Below, piece by piece: positions 8,465-17,853 of a stretch of 64,000 nt of DNA (its first letter is position 1; each line of letters starts with the position of its first letter). The translations under genes were made by a program, and so were the position numbers. The notes beneath the pieces were generated by a model. It saw nothing but the letters and a program-made list of their open reading frames with translations. It was not told the DNA's origin and searched no databases. The stretch comes from Pseudorhodobacter wandonensis (GTDB taxonomy: Bacteria; Pseudomonadota; Alphaproteobacteria; Rhodobacterales; Rhodobacteraceae): assembly GCF_001202035.1 (NCBI RefSeq), contig NZ_LGHT01000042.1, positions 1-64,000 of the forward strand, given 5' to 3'.

Positions 8465-9561
8465 TTCGCGCCCTCCCGCAGTTCGGCAACCATCGCCGGC
8501 CGGATTACGCCACCCACTGCGGGGATAGAGCGCCCCTGCCCCAGCACCGCCGTCAGCGCGTCATAGCGCCCGCCCGAGGCCACAGGTGGCACATCGCCAG
8601 CCCCATGAAAGCTGAACACAAAGCCGTCGTAATACTCCATCGAGGTCCGCCCGTGGCTCGCCTCAAACGCAAGGTTCGACGTGTCGATCCCATGGCTTTC
8701 CAGTGCCTCCAACCGCCGCGCAAAACGGTCAACCGCAGGCTCAATCGCGGGCAGCATCGCCGTGATGCCGCACAAATGGGCCAATGCCGCCTTGGCTGGT
8801 GCTTGCAGCGTCAACAAATCATAAAGCAGCGCCGCTTCGGGGGCCGCCAGCGCGGGTGTTTGTGCATCTTCGACCAAACTGGCTACACGGGCTGAAACCT
8901 CTGCAGCCGAGCGCATGCCAGTCATAGGGCCAGCCGCCGCGATCAGCGCATCAGGCGTATCGGCCCCCAGCCGCGCCAACAAATCGACACGCGCCTGCGG
9001 CACCGCAGCCCGTCCCGAAAACCGGTCCAGCAATTTGCGAAACCGTGCTGGCCGCCAGATATGGCGCAACAGCGCGGCCTTGCGCCGGTCAGAGGTCGAA
9101 AGCCCGTTCACGGCCGCCATCAGAATACCAATATCACCCGTTGCCGACCGCAGGCCCAACGGTGCCAATAACCCGTGAAACAACGCAAACAGCTCGGCAT
9201 CGGCCGCCTCGGGGGCTGTCCGGTCAAACAGCTCAAACCCGACTTGCAAGTACTCGCTGGCGCGCGGGCCAAGGTGGTCTTGCTTGCGGTACACTTCGCC
9301 GATGTAGCAATAGCGTGCAGGCTCGGCCCCGCCATTCATATGCGCCTGCACAACCGGCACGGTAAAATCAGGCCGCAGCATCATTTCGCCGCGCAACGGG
9401 TCGCTGGTCACATAGGCCCGCCCGCGAATATCCTCGCCATACAGGTCCAGCAAGGTTTCGGCAGGTAGCAGCGTGTCGGCCTCAACCGCCTCGGCGCCCG
9501 CCGCCTTGAATGCCGCGAACAGCGTTTCCGCCTCGGCCCGAATTTTAGCGCGACAGGTCAT
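8461..9561 (-). CDS. hisZ: ATP phosphoribosyltransferase regulatory subunit
   Basis: A 366-residue HisS paralogue that binds HisG and carries the histidine feedback response; it does not charge tRNA. The class II synthetase-like core is visible in [36 protein letters not shown] and the C-terminal [12 protein letters not shown]. It lies between hisS and hisG with 4-nt ATGA overlaps on both sides, so hisS-hisZ-hisG forms one tightly coupled unit. The HisZ-plus-short-HisG arrangement is common in alphaproteobacteria. Confidence 0.92.
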   Translation of the reverse strand: MTCRAKIRAEAETLFAAFKAAGAEAVEADTLLPAETLLDLYGEDIRGRAYVTSDPLRGEMMLRPDFTVPVVQAHMNGGAEPARYCYIGEVYRKQDHLGPRASEYLQVGFELFDRTAPEAADAELFALFHGLLAPLGLRSATGDIGILMAAVNGLSTSDRRKAALLRHIWRPARFRKLLDRFSGRAAVPQARVDLLARLGADTPDALIAAAGPMTGMRSAAEVSARVASLVEDAQTPALAAPEAALLYDLLTLQAPAKAALAHLCGITAMLPAIEPAVDRFARRLEALESHGIDTSNLAFEASHGRTSMEYYDGFVFSFHGAGDVPPVASGGRYDALTAVLGQGRSIPAVGGVIRPAMVAELREGAK

Positions 9562-11186
9562 TGTGCCAACATCTTTTTCACTTCAGCCACCAGATCGGCC
9601 AGCGGAATTTCAACCTGCGCGGGGCGGTCTTTCCATTCCTCTAGCGTGGCGTTTTCAGCGATTTTCGCGCCAAGGATCAGGTCTTTCAGCACCACGACCC
9701 CTTTGGCCGCCTCATCCCCGCCTTGGATCACCGCAATCGGGCTGCCGCGTTTATCGGCGTATTTCAACTGGTTGCCAAAGTTTTTGGGGTTGCCCAGATA
9801 CATTTCCGCGCGAATACCCGCTTGGCGCAGCTGGCCGACCATGGCCATGTAATCGGCCATGCGGTCACGGTCCATCACGGTGACCACAACGGGGCCGAGC
9901 GCCTGTTCGCCCGCCCGCCCCTTGGCGCGCAACGCGGCCAGCAGACGGTCAACACCGATAGAAACACCCGTCGCCGGCACGGCCTGACCAGTAAACCGCT
10001 TGACCAAATCATCATAGCGCCCGCCGCCCGCAACCGAGCCAAACTGCCGCTTGCGACCCTTTTCATCAAGGATTTCAAAGGTCAGCTCGGCCTCATACAC
10101 GGGGCCAGTATAGTAACCAAGGCCGCGCACGACCGAGGGGTCGATTAGAATCCGATCTGATTCATAGCCTTGTGCTTCTAGAAGCGTCGCAATTGTTTCC
10201 AGCTCGTCAACTCCTTCGCATCCGCTAACAGAAGCTGAAACAAGGTTCCTCAGAACATGCAAGGATGCTGCATTCCGGAGCGCATTTGTTGCTTTGGCAT
10301 TTGGGTTTATCCCTTTGATAAAGCCCTCAGCGGCGTCATGAGTAATGCCGATCAAGCTCAGCAGGTCTGTATCCCTCGGATCGAGTTCTTTGATAAGCTT
10401 TCCCTCAAATGACCGTATTTTACGATCAATCTCTGACGATGCATCAACAAAGCCCATAACGACATCGACCTGCTGGTCACCAAGCCCCGCGCCTTTGGTG
10501 AAATCGCCTGACTCATCCTTTCGCCCTGCCCCCAGTAGCGCGCGCACGCCGTCCGCGCCCAAGCGATCCAGCTTATCAATCGCGCGCAGCACAATGCCGC
10601 GCTCGGCCTCTTTGTCGTCACCAGACAGGCCCGCAACCTCCAGCACGCCGTTCAGCACCTTGCGGTTGTTGACGCGGATGATGTAATCGCCGCGTTCAAT
10701 TCCAACCACTTCCAAAGCATCGGACAGCATGGCGCATATTTCGGCATCTGCCGCGACCGATGGTGCGCCCACGGTATCGGCATCGCATTGGTAAAACTGA
10801 CGGAAACGGCCCGGACCAGGCTTTTCATTGCGCCAGACGGGGCCATAAGCATAGCGACGATAGGGGGTCGGCAAGTCGTTGCGAAATTGCGCGGCAACAC
10901 GGGCCAAGGGTGCTGTCAGGTCATAGCGCAGGGCCAGCCAGTCTTTATCCTCATCCTGCCAGCCGAACACGCCTTCATTCGGGCGGTCAACATCGGGCAG
11001 AAATTTGCCCAGCGCCTCGACCGTTTCAACGGCGCTGGTTTCCAACGGGTCAAACCCATAGCGTTCATACACATCAGAGATTTTCGCCAGCATATCGCGG
11101 CGCTCAATCACATCGGCCCCGAAATAATCACGAAAGCCTTTGGGCGTTTCGGCGCGCGGTTTGCGGGGTTGTTTTTCTTTGGCCAT
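9558..11186 (-). CDS. hisS: Histidyl-tRNA synthetase with an anomalous internal segment
   Basis: Charges tRNA-His with histidine in the cytosol. 542 residues from ATG at 11186 ([18 protein letters not shown]); the open frame extends upstream but without family sequence. Class II motifs are clear: [50 protein letters not shown] and [14 protein letters not shown], then the anticodon-binding domain. The protein is longer than E. coli HisS (424 residues). Residues about 233-333, encoded near 10190-10490, are AT-richer than both sides. I counted 149 G+C in the 300 nt 10201-10500, against 42 of 60 in the next 60 nt. This suggests a recombined or inserted segment (see findings). Confidence 0.93.
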   Translation of the reverse strand: MAKEKQPRKPRAETPKGFRDYFGADVIERRDMLAKISDVYERYGFDPLETSAVETVEALGKFLPDVDRPNEGVFGWQDEDKDWLALRYDLTAPLARVAAQFRNDLPTPYRRYAYGPVWRNEKPGPGRFRQFYQCDADTVGAPSVAADAEICAMLSDALEVVGIERGDYIIRVNNRKVLNGVLEVAGLSGDDKEAERGIVLRAIDKLDRLGADGVRALLGAGRKDESGDFTKGAGLGDQQVDVVMGFVDASSEIDRKIRSFEGKLIKELDPRDTDLLSLIGITHDAAEGFIKGINPNAKATNALRNAASLHVLRNLVSASVSGCEGVDELETIATLLEAQGYESDRILIDPSVVRGLGYYTGPVYEAELTFEILDEKGRKRQFGSVAGGGRYDDLVKRFTGQAVPATGVSIGVDRLLAALRAKGRAGEQALGPVVVTVMDRDRMADYMAMVGQLRQAGIRAEMYLGNPKNFGNQLKYADKRGSPIAVIQGGDEAAKGVVVLKDLILGAKIAENATLEEWKDRPAQVEIPLADLVAEVKKMLAQ

Positions 11187-11261
11187 CGGGAAACCCTTTG
11201 CAGCTAATGCCCGCGCGGTGTAGCGGATGGTGCGGGGCGCGGCAAGCAAGGGATGACCATT

Positions 11262-11459
11262 ATGACCGACAGAATGGATGCAATCGAAGAACGCGTGGCA
11301 CATCTGACCCGCACCGTCGAGGATTTGTCGGATATTGTCGCCCGTCAGGCCGATGAAATCGACCGCCTGACCCGCCGCATGGCGATGATGGTCGACCGCA
11401 TGGCCGCGCCCGATGAAGGTGGCGCCGTGTTCACCGATCAACGCCCGCCGCATTGGTAA
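11262..11459 (+). CDS. slyX: SlyX family protein
   Basis: A small coiled-coil protein of unclear function. From ATG at 11262 it is 65 residues. AAGGG lies 9 nt upstream of this ATG but abuts the alternative ATG at 11253, so 11262 is preferred. A heptad-like coil runs through most of the protein ([19 protein letters not shown], then [11 protein letters not shown]), and the C-terminus ends in the family-typical QRPPHW. It is divergent from hisS with 75 nt between. Confidence 0.85.
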   Translation: MTDRMDAIEERVAHLTRTVEDLSDIVARQADEIDRLTRRMAMMVDRMAAPDEGGAVFTDQRPPHW

Positions 11460-11553
11460 AGCGCAGCGCGCAGTTTCCCCCTGTAATCGGATCGCGCAGG
11501 GACTTGCCTTTTGCTATACGGGGTGATCGCTTGGGGCAAAAGAGCTCAGGCAT

Positions 11554-12639
11554 ATGACCCCTATCCAAATCGGCAAGACCCGTATTGAACCACTCGCGCT
11601 TGCCGCGACCCTTATGCTTGGCTTGATTGGCGGGGTGGCAGGCAAGCTGCTTGGCCTGCCGTTGGGCTATTTGCTCGGATCTTTGCTGGCTGTGGCAAGT
11701 TGGGCCATCGCTGGTAAGCGCGTGTTGGGCCAAGCGATACACATGCCACAACCGCTTAGGATGTCCTTTATTCCAATCGTTGGTGTGGGAATCGGTGGGG
11801 CATTCACGCCGACTGTTTTCCACGATGCGGCGGGATGGTGGCCGAGCATCATGGCCTTGCTGATATTTGTACCACTAGCGCATTTTACGGGATACAGGAT
11901 TTATCGCTCCGGGGGGCTGACGTCGGCGACCGCCTATTTTGGTGCGGTTCCAGGCGGATTGATTGAATCTGTGACAATGGGCGAAGAGGCAGGGGCCGAT
12001 GTGGCACTTTTGGTGCTTATCCAGTTCTTGCGACTGATTTTGACGATTGTTTTTGTGCCTATCATGTTCTTGGTTTTGACGGGGCATAGTGTGGGATCTT
12101 CGGCGGGTGTTGTGATGACGGGGGCTGGCACCCCATTGGAACCATTGGATGTTTTGGCGTTGGTTACCGCAGGGCTTGGCGGGTATTTTGCGGGCAGTGC
12201 TTTGCGTTTTCCTGCGGCGATCATGACCGGGCCACTGGCGGCCTCGGCTATCGCGCATTTAACCGGCCTTACCGATGCTGTTCCCCCGACTTGGATGATA
12301 TCGATGACACAGGTGGTCGTTGGAACCGGGCTTGGGGCGCGGTTTGCAGGTATGGCCTCGACCACGCTCCGCCGCGGGTTCGGTCTAGCGGTATTGTCGA
12401 CTGCGGCCTCTTTGACGATTGCTTTTGGATTTGCCGAATTGCTGCATTGGGCAATGGAAATGCCGATTTCAGCAATATTTCTGGCCTTTGCCCCGGGTGG
12501 CATTACAGAAATGAGCCTGATCGCGCTTAGTCTGCATGTCAGCGTGGTGTTTGTGACCTTGCACCACGTTGTCCGTATTGTCGTTTCTATCAGTGTTGCG
12601 CGGTTTTTTTGGAGGCGCATTTCGACAGGCAGTACATGA
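11554..12639 (+). CDS. AbrB-family membrane protein
   Basis: A 361-residue integral membrane protein of the family labelled AbrB (PF05145), often misnamed ammonia monooxygenase. About ten hydrophobic segments are evident in two repeats. Each repeat has a glycine-rich re-entrant type stretch (GGVAGKLLGLPLGYLLGSLL in the first half, TGPLAASAIAHLTG in the second). SATAYFGAVPGGLIES and LAFAPGGITEMSLIAL are the paired conserved motifs. Transport or regulation has been proposed for relatives; the substrate is unknown. The ATG at 11554 follows a weak CAGG. A hairpin-bearing repeat lies directly after the stop. Confidence 0.8.
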   Translation: MTPIQIGKTRIEPLALAATLMLGLIGGVAGKLLGLPLGYLLGSLLAVASWAIAGKRVLGQAIHMPQPLRMSFIPIVGVGIGGAFTPTVFHDAAGWWPSIMALLIFVPLAHFTGYRIYRSGGLTSATAYFGAVPGGLIESVTMGEEAGADVALLVLIQFLRLILTIVFVPIMFLVLTGHSVGSSAGVVMTGAGTPLEPLDVLALVTAGLGGYFAGSALRFPAAIMTGPLAASAIAHLTGLTDAVPPTWMISMTQVVVGTGLGARFAGMASTTLRRGFGLAVLSTAASLTIAFGFAELLHWAMEMPISAIFLAFAPGGITEMSLIALSLHVSVVFVTLHHVVRIVVSISVARFFWRRISTGST

Positions 12640-12650
12640 TGCAGCCGAAG

Positions 12651-12712
12651 GTTGGGGGCTGTCTGCCCCCAAATCACTTTGCGTTGCAAAGTGAACCCCC
12701 GAGGATATTTTC
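12651..12712 (+). repeat. Dispersed GC-palindromic repeat, copy 1 (compound)
   Basis: TTGGGGG (12652-12658) and CCCCCAA (12666-12672) enclose the loop CTGTCTG. A second 9-bp hairpin TCACTTTGC/GCAAAGTGA (12673-12693) follows, then CCCCCGAGGATATTT, the family tail. It lies between the convergent AbrB and dnaE genes and could also act as a terminator. The same 7-nt loop and tail recur at 16940-17000 and 25945-26005. Confidence 0.8.
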
Positions 12713-12740
12713 AGATAGATGATGGGGACAGGCTGTCGCT

Positions 12741-15700
12741 TTACATATCCTCGACCATCACGACACCGGTCATCGCCTTGAGCGCGCCTTTTACTTGCGG
12801 GGTGACGGGGTATTCGCGTGGCAGCTCTAGATCAATCTCTTGCCCTGTGGCATCATCCGGCACGCAAATTGTGACCGCGCCGCGATTGCGCCCCCCGTCT
12901 TTCAGCACGCGTTCCAAAAGCGCGGCGACTGACGCTGCAGCCTCGACCTTATCGATATGAATGCGCAAGGCATTGCCGCCCGCCTCGGCTGCGACCGAGT
13001 CAATGGGTTGAGCGGCGCGGGCCAGGAGTTTGAGTGTTTCACCTTCGAGCGTTGCCTCGACCGTGAGTACCACGTTCATACCCGGCTCCAACACATCGCG
13101 CGCGGCCTCAAGCGTATCCGAAAACACGGTAACTTCATAAAGACCTGTCGGATCAGACAGTTGCACGAAGGCAAAGCGATTGCCGCGGGCGGATTTGCGT
13201 TCTTGTTTCGAACTGACAGAGCCTGCGATTTTGGCCACCATTGCGCCGCCTTCAGCGCGTGCTGTGATCTCGGCCAGTGTTGCGACGCCTTTGCGTTTCA
13301 GCGGTGCCATGTAATCATCCAGCGGATGGCCCGAGAGGTAAAAGCCGATAGCCTTGTGTTCTTCGGTCAGGCGTTCCACCGGCAACCAGTCATCGCGCGA
13401 GCCGAGGCGCGGTTCGGGCACATCCTCACCCGCCTCGCCAAACAGACTGACCTGATTGGAGTTTTTCGCCTCATGAATCGCGGCGGAATAGGCGGCAAGG
13501 CCATCAAGCGCCTCAAACACGCGGGCACGGTTTTTGTCGAGCGTGTCAAACGCACCCGCGCGTGCAAGCATTTCCAGTGGGCGTTTGCCCACCCGTTTCA
13601 GATCAACCCGCCGGGCGAAATCGAACAAAGTTGTAAAGGGTTTTTCGCCCTGATCGGTTTGGCGGGCGGCAACGATCAGTTTCATCGCCTCAACGCCCAC
13701 GTTTTTCAACGCGCCCAGCGCATAGACCAGCGCGCCATCGCGTACTGTAAACATCGCCAGCGACGCATTGACCGACGGCGCGATGGTTTTGATGCCCAGC
13801 TTGTCGACTTCGCGCTTATAGACCGCCAGCTTGTCGGTCAGGTGGATATCGCAGTTCATCACGCCGGCCATGAATTCAACAGGGTAATTCGCCTTGAGAT
13901 AGCCGGTTTGATAGCTAACCACGGCATAGGCCGCCGCGTGGGATTTGTTGAACCCATAGTTGGCGAATTTTTCTAGCAGGTCGAAGACTTCACCAGCCTT
14001 TTTTGCATCTACGTTGTGGGTTTTCTTGGCGCCTTCGATGAATTTGGGGCGCTCTTTGGCCATTTCTTCGGCGATCTTTTTACCCATCGCACGGCGCAGC
14101 AAATCGGCGCCGCCAAGGCTGTAGCCCGCCATAACCTGCGCGATCTGCATAACCTGTTCTTGGTAAACGATAATCCCTTGGGTTTCGGCCAGCAGATGGT
14201 CAATCGTGGGGTGCACGGATTCAATCTCGCGCAGACCGTTTTTCACCTCGCAGTAGACCGGAATGTTTTCCATCGGGCCGGGGCGATACAGCGCCACCAG
14301 CGCCACGATATCTTCGATACAGGTGGGTTTCATGCGCCGCAGCGCATCCATCATGCCTGTACTTTCCACCTGAAACACCGCCACCGTCTTGGCCGCGGCG
14401 TAGAGTTGATAGGTTTTTTCGTCATCCAGCGGAATCAGCGAAATATCCAGATCTACCCCACGCAACCGCAGCAAGTTCAGCGCAGATTCGATCACGGTAA
14501 GGGTTTTCAGGCCCAAGAAGTCGAACTTAACCAACCCCGCCGCCTCGACCCATTTCATGTTGAACTGGGTCGCGGGCATGTCGGATTTCGGATCTTGGTA
14601 CAAAGGCACCAATTCATCCAGCGGGCGGTCACCGATCACCACCCCTGCCGCGTGGGTAGAGGCGTTGCGCAACAGGCCTTCTACCTGCTGGCCGTAATCC
14701 AGCAAACGACCGACGACTTCCTCTTTCGCCGCCTCACGCAAGCGCGGCTCATCCGCCAGCGCCTTGGTGATCGACACTGGCTTCACCCCTTCAACAGGGA
14801 TCATTTTCGACAGGCGGTCCACCTGCATGTATGACATCTGCAAAACGCGGCCCACATCGCGCACAGCTGCTTTGGACAGCAGCGCACCAAAGGTGATAAT
14901 CTGCCCCACCTTATCACGGCCATACTTGCCTTGAACGTATTGAATAACCTCCTCACGCCGGTCCATGCAAAAATCGATATCAAAGTCAGGCATGGATACG
15001 CGTTCAGGGTTAAGAAAGCGTTCAAACAGCAAGGAATAGCGCAGCGGGTCCAGATCGGTGATCGTCAGCGCATAGGCCACCAACGACCCCGCCCCCGAAC
15101 CCCGCCCCGGACCAACCGGAATGCCGTGATCTTTGGCCCATTTGATAAAGTCGGCAACGATCAGGAAATAACCGGGAAACTTCATCCCGATGATGATATC
15201 CAGCTCGAAATCCAGCCGTTTCTGATACTCTTCCACACTGACGGCATGCGGAATGATTGCCAGCCGCGCTTGCAGGCCTTCGTTGGCCTGACGGCGCAGC
15301 TCATTTACCTCATCATCGGCAAATTTCGGCAAGATCGGCGGGTGTTTGGCCACTTTGAACGCGCAACGACGCGCAATTTCAACGGTGTTTTCAATCGCCT
15401 CCGGCAAGTCGGCGAACAGGGTCACCATTTCGGCTTCGGTCTTGAAATAATGCTGCGGCGTCAGGCGGCGGCGCGGTTGGCTCTGGTCAACATAGGCCCC
15501 CTCGGCGATGCAGATCAGCGCGTCATGCGCCTCATACATCGACGCTTTGGGGAAATAGACGTCATTCGTGGCAACCAAAGGCAGGGCCATTTCATAGGCC
15601 AGCTCGACAAAGCCGCGCTCGGTGCAGCGTTCGGCCTCGGTCAACTGGCCTCCTGCGCCGGGGTGGCGTTGCAATTCCACATACAGCCGGTCCGAAAACG

Positions 15701-16193
15701 CACCTGCAAGCTGTTCCAGCAACGCCCGCGCTTTGGGCATTTGTGCGGTTTGCAAAAGCTTGCCCACGGGCCCTTCTGCTCCGCCAGTCAGGCAGATCAA
15801 ACCCTCGGAATGCGCCTTCAGTTGCGCCACCGTCACCTGCGGCAGTTGCCCCGCATTGCCAACATAAAGGCAGGTGTTCAGCTTCATCAGGTTCATGTAG
15901 CCGGCCTGATTTTGCGCGAGCAATACAACCGGTGCGGGCAAGCGCGGCTTTTCGCCCGGCTGCGGCGGATCATAGGCCAGACTGACCTGGCATCCGACAA
16001 TCGGTTGTACCCCTGCCCCGGCAGCCAGCGTCGAAAACTCCAACGCCGCGAACATGTTGTTGGTGTCCGTTACCGCAACGGCGGGGCTCTCTCGCTCAAC
16101 GCAAAGTTTGATAAGCGATTTCAACGGTACCGCGCCTTCCAGCAAGGAATACTCGGTATGGGTGCGCAGGTGGATGAATCGGGGTGCTGACAT
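12741..16193 (-). CDS. dnaE: DNA polymerase III alpha subunit
   Basis: Catalytic subunit of the replicative polymerase, 1150 residues from ATG at 16193. The N-terminal PHP domain opens with FIHLRTHTEYSLLEGA. The polymerase core shows GPGRGSGAGSLVAYAL and the catalytic acidic motif MPDFDIDFCMDRR, followed by the helix-hairpin-helix region and the OB-fold domain (VSSKQERKSARGNRFAFVQL) that binds single-stranded DNA. Length and motif order are normal for DnaE1. It is divergent from xdhA; a 7-bp GC hairpin (16230-16253) lies in its upstream region. Confidence 0.97.
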   Translation of the reverse strand: MSAPRFIHLRTHTEYSLLEGAVPLKSLIKLCVERESPAVAVTDTNNMFAALEFSTLAAGAGVQPIVGCQVSLAYDPPQPGEKPRLPAPVVLLAQNQAGYMNLMKLNTCLYVGNAGQLPQVTVAQLKAHSEGLICLTGGAEGPVGKLLQTAQMPKARALLEQLAGAFSDRLYVELQRHPGAGGQLTEAERCTERGFVELAYEMALPLVATNDVYFPKASMYEAHDALICIAEGAYVDQSQPRRRLTPQHYFKTEAEMVTLFADLPEAIENTVEIARRCAFKVAKHPPILPKFADDEVNELRRQANEGLQARLAIIPHAVSVEEYQKRLDFELDIIIGMKFPGYFLIVADFIKWAKDHGIPVGPGRGSGAGSLVAYALTITDLDPLRYSLLFERFLNPERVSMPDFDIDFCMDRREEVIQYVQGKYGRDKVGQIITFGALLSKAAVRDVGRVLQMSYMQVDRLSKMIPVEGVKPVSITKALADEPRLREAAKEEVVGRLLDYGQQVEGLLRNASTHAAGVVIGDRPLDELVPLYQDPKSDMPATQFNMKWVEAAGLVKFDFLGLKTLTVIESALNLLRLRGVDLDISLIPLDDEKTYQLYAAAKTVAVFQVESTGMMDALRRMKPTCIEDIVALVALYRPGPMENIPVYCEVKNGLREIESVHPTIDHLLAETQGIIVYQEQVMQIAQVMAGYSLGGADLLRRAMGKKIAEEMAKERPKFIEGAKKTHNVDAKKAGEVFDLLEKFANYGFNKSHAAAYAVVSYQTGYLKANYPVEFMAGVMNCDIHLTDKLAVYKREVDKLGIKTIAPSVNASLAMFTVRDGALVYALGALKNVGVEAMKLIVAARQTDQGEKPFTTLFDFARRVDLKRVGKRPLEMLARAGAFDTLDKNRARVFEALDGLAAYSAAIHEAKNSNQVSLFGEAGEDVPEPRLGSRDDWLPVERLTEEHKAIGFYLSGHPLDDYMAPLKRKGVATLAEITARAEGGAMVAKIAGSVSSKQERKSARGNRFAFVQLSDPTGLYEVTVFSDTLEAARDVLEPGMNVVLTVEATLEGETLKLLARAAQPIDSVAAEAGGNALRIHIDKVEAAASVAALLERVLKDGGRNRGAVTICVPDDATGQEIDLELPREYPVTPQVKGALKAMTGVVMVEDM

Positions 16194-16446
16194 AGCCAGA
16201 CATTAACCCAAGGCCGCTCCAAAGGGAAAGGGCGCACCAACATCGTTGCGCCCAAATATCCCGCGCCAACGCCTGATTTTCAATCAAAGCCGAACAGTGC
16301 TGCAAACTTAGTTAGAAAAAATAGATTTGCTATTTTGCCGCACCCAAGCTTTGATAGGAGTTAAGACAAGGGCGCGTGGCCTGCTTTACGCCGCATCGGG
16401 CGGGCACGCAAAGGCCTTGGACGCAAAGACCGCGGCGGATTATTAC
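16194..16446. promoter_or_regulatory. Divergent promoter region dnaE / xdhA
   Basis: A 253-nt region separating two divergent genes. GGGCGCA (16230-16236) pairs with TGCGCCC (16247-16253). An AT-rich tract at about 16308-16340 (ATAGATTTGCTATTTTG) is the best promoter candidate for the xdh cluster. I looked for a recognisable purine, xanthine or molybdenum-cofactor riboswitch and could not identify one by eye. Confidence 0.35.
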
Positions 16447-17853
16447 ATGACGGATATAGCGTTTCACCTGAACGGAACGCCGGTTTGCCTGACGGATGTG
16501 CCGCCAACGCAAACCCTGCTGGACTGGCTGCGCGAAGAACGCAGATTGACCGGCACAAAAGAGGGCTGCAACGAAGGCGATTGCGGTGCCTGCACTGTAA
16601 TGGTCACCGATAGCGACGGGCCAAAGGCGATGAATGCCTGCATCCTGTTCATGCCGCAACTCATCGGCAAATCGGTACGCACTGTCGAAGGCCTTGTCGC
16701 CCCCGATGGCACTCCGCATCCGGTTCAAACGGCAATGGTCACACATCACGGCTCGCAATGCGGCTTCTGCACCCCCGGCTTTGTGGTTTCCATGGCCGCA
16801 GCACATACCAAGGGCCGCAAGGATCATGACACAGTGCTGGCAGGCAATCTTTGCCGCTGCACCGGCTACGTCCCGATCATCCGCGCAGCCAAAGCAGCTG
16901 AATCTGCTCCCGTGCCACTATGGCTGCAAAACGAATCCACACCCGCTTTCTTTTCGGCCCAAATATCCTCGGGGGGTGCGGGGGGCAGACAGCCCCCCGC
17001 CGCCAGCCACCCGACCACCGCTGATGATCTCGCGCAAGCCTACGTCGCCACACCCAATGCCACACTGATTGCCGGCGCTACTGACATCGGCCTTTGGGTC
17101 ACCAAACAACTGCGCGATCTTGGCCCCGTGATCTTTTTGGGCGGCATCGAGGAGTTGAAAACCATTGAACCCAAGGGCGACAGCTTGCGCATCGGCGCTG
17201 GGGTGACAATCAACCACCTGATGCAGGCTGTGGCCCAAAGCCTTCCGTCCTTGGCCGAAATGCTGCGCCGCTATGCCAGCGACCAGATCCGCAACGCAGC
17301 CACCATCGGCGGCAATATCGCCAATGGCTCGCCTATTGGCGACGGGCCGCCTGCGCTGATCGCTTTGGGGGCCGTACTGCACCTTCGCCAAGGCGACACG
17401 CGCCGCGAGATGCCGCTGGAAAACTTCTTTCTTGATTACCGCAAACAAGACCGCCTTCCCGGCGAATTCGTCGAGGCGGTCCAGTTTTCCACAAAGGCCC
17501 CCAACCTGCGCTGTTACAAACTGTCCAAGCGCTTTGATCAAGATATCTCGGCCGTGTGCGGCTGCTTTAATGTGACCATCGAAAACGGCAAGGTTCGTGC
17601 GGCCCGCCTTGCCTTTGGCGGCATGGCAGGCATCCCGAAACGGGCAGCCAAGGCCGAGGCGGCGCTTGTTGGCCAGGCCTGGACCCTGGAAACGGTAACC
17701 GCTGCCCGCGATGCAATGCAGGCCGATTTCGCCCCGATGAGCGATATGCGCGCCTCGGCGCAGTATCGCAGCGCGGCGGCAGGAAATATGCTGCTGCGCT
17801 ATTTCCATGATCTTGCCGGAACACCTGTAAACCTGCTGGAGGTGGAAGCATGA
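16447..17853 (+). CDS. xdhA: Xanthine dehydrogenase small subunit (2Fe-2S/FAD) carrying a translated repeat
   Basis: Electron-transfer subunit of xanthine dehydrogenase, which oxidises hypoxanthine to xanthine and then urate. 468 residues from ATG at 16447. The plant-ferredoxin type cluster uses C41, C46 and C49 ([12 protein letters not shown]) and C64. The second cluster uses C105, C108, C136 and C138 ([19 protein letters not shown]). The FAD-binding domain starts near residue 190 and contains [15 protein letters not shown]. Residues about 166-185, between the iron-sulphur and FAD domains, are encoded by an inverted copy of the dispersed palindromic repeat ([17 protein letters not shown]). 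The stop overlaps xdhB by 4 nt. Confidence 0.93.
   Translation: MTDIAFHLNGTPVCLTDVPPTQTLLDWLREERRLTGTKEGCNEGDCGACTVMVTDSDGPKAMNACILFMPQLIGKSVRTVEGLVAPDGTPHPVQTAMVTHHGSQCGFCTPGFVVSMAAAHTKGRKDHDTVLAGNLCRCTGYVPIIRAAKAAESAPVPLWLQNESTPAFFSAQISSGGAGGRQPPAASHPTTADDLAQAYVATPNATLIAGATDIGLWVTKQLRDLGPVIFLGGIEELKTIEPKGDSLRIGAGVTINHLMQAVAQSLPSLAEMLRRYASDQIRNAATIGGNIANGSPIGDGPPALIALGAVLHLRQGDTRREMPLENFFLDYRKQDRLPGEFVEAVQFSTKAPNLRCYKLSKRFDQDISAVCGCFNVTIENGKVRAARLAFGGMAGIPKRAAKAEAALVGQAWTLETVTAARDAMQADFAPMSDMRASAQYRSAAAGNMLLRYFHDLAGTPVNLLEVEA
16940..17000 (-). repeat. Dispersed palindromic repeat, copy 2, inside xdhA
   Basis: The same unit as 25945-26005 in opposite orientation. GCGGGGGG and CCCCCCGC enclose CAGACAG (complement of the CTGTCTG loop). 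On the minus strand this is followed by CCCCCCGAGGATATTTGG and GCCGAAAAGAAAGCGGG. It is read in frame as about 20 residues of XdhA. Confidence 0.85.

Noticed and set aside
14931-16190. A 419-codon plus-strand frame opposite dnaE
   Set aside because: It lies wholly antisense to dnaE, and its residue make-up (His/Gln/Arg-rich) is typical of the complement of a high-GC gene. DnaE motifs on the other strand are decisive.
16194-16446. Purine or xanthine riboswitch before xdhA
   Set aside because: Only a simple 7-bp hairpin could be seen; no conserved riboswitch core was recognised. A covariance-model search would be needed to exclude it.
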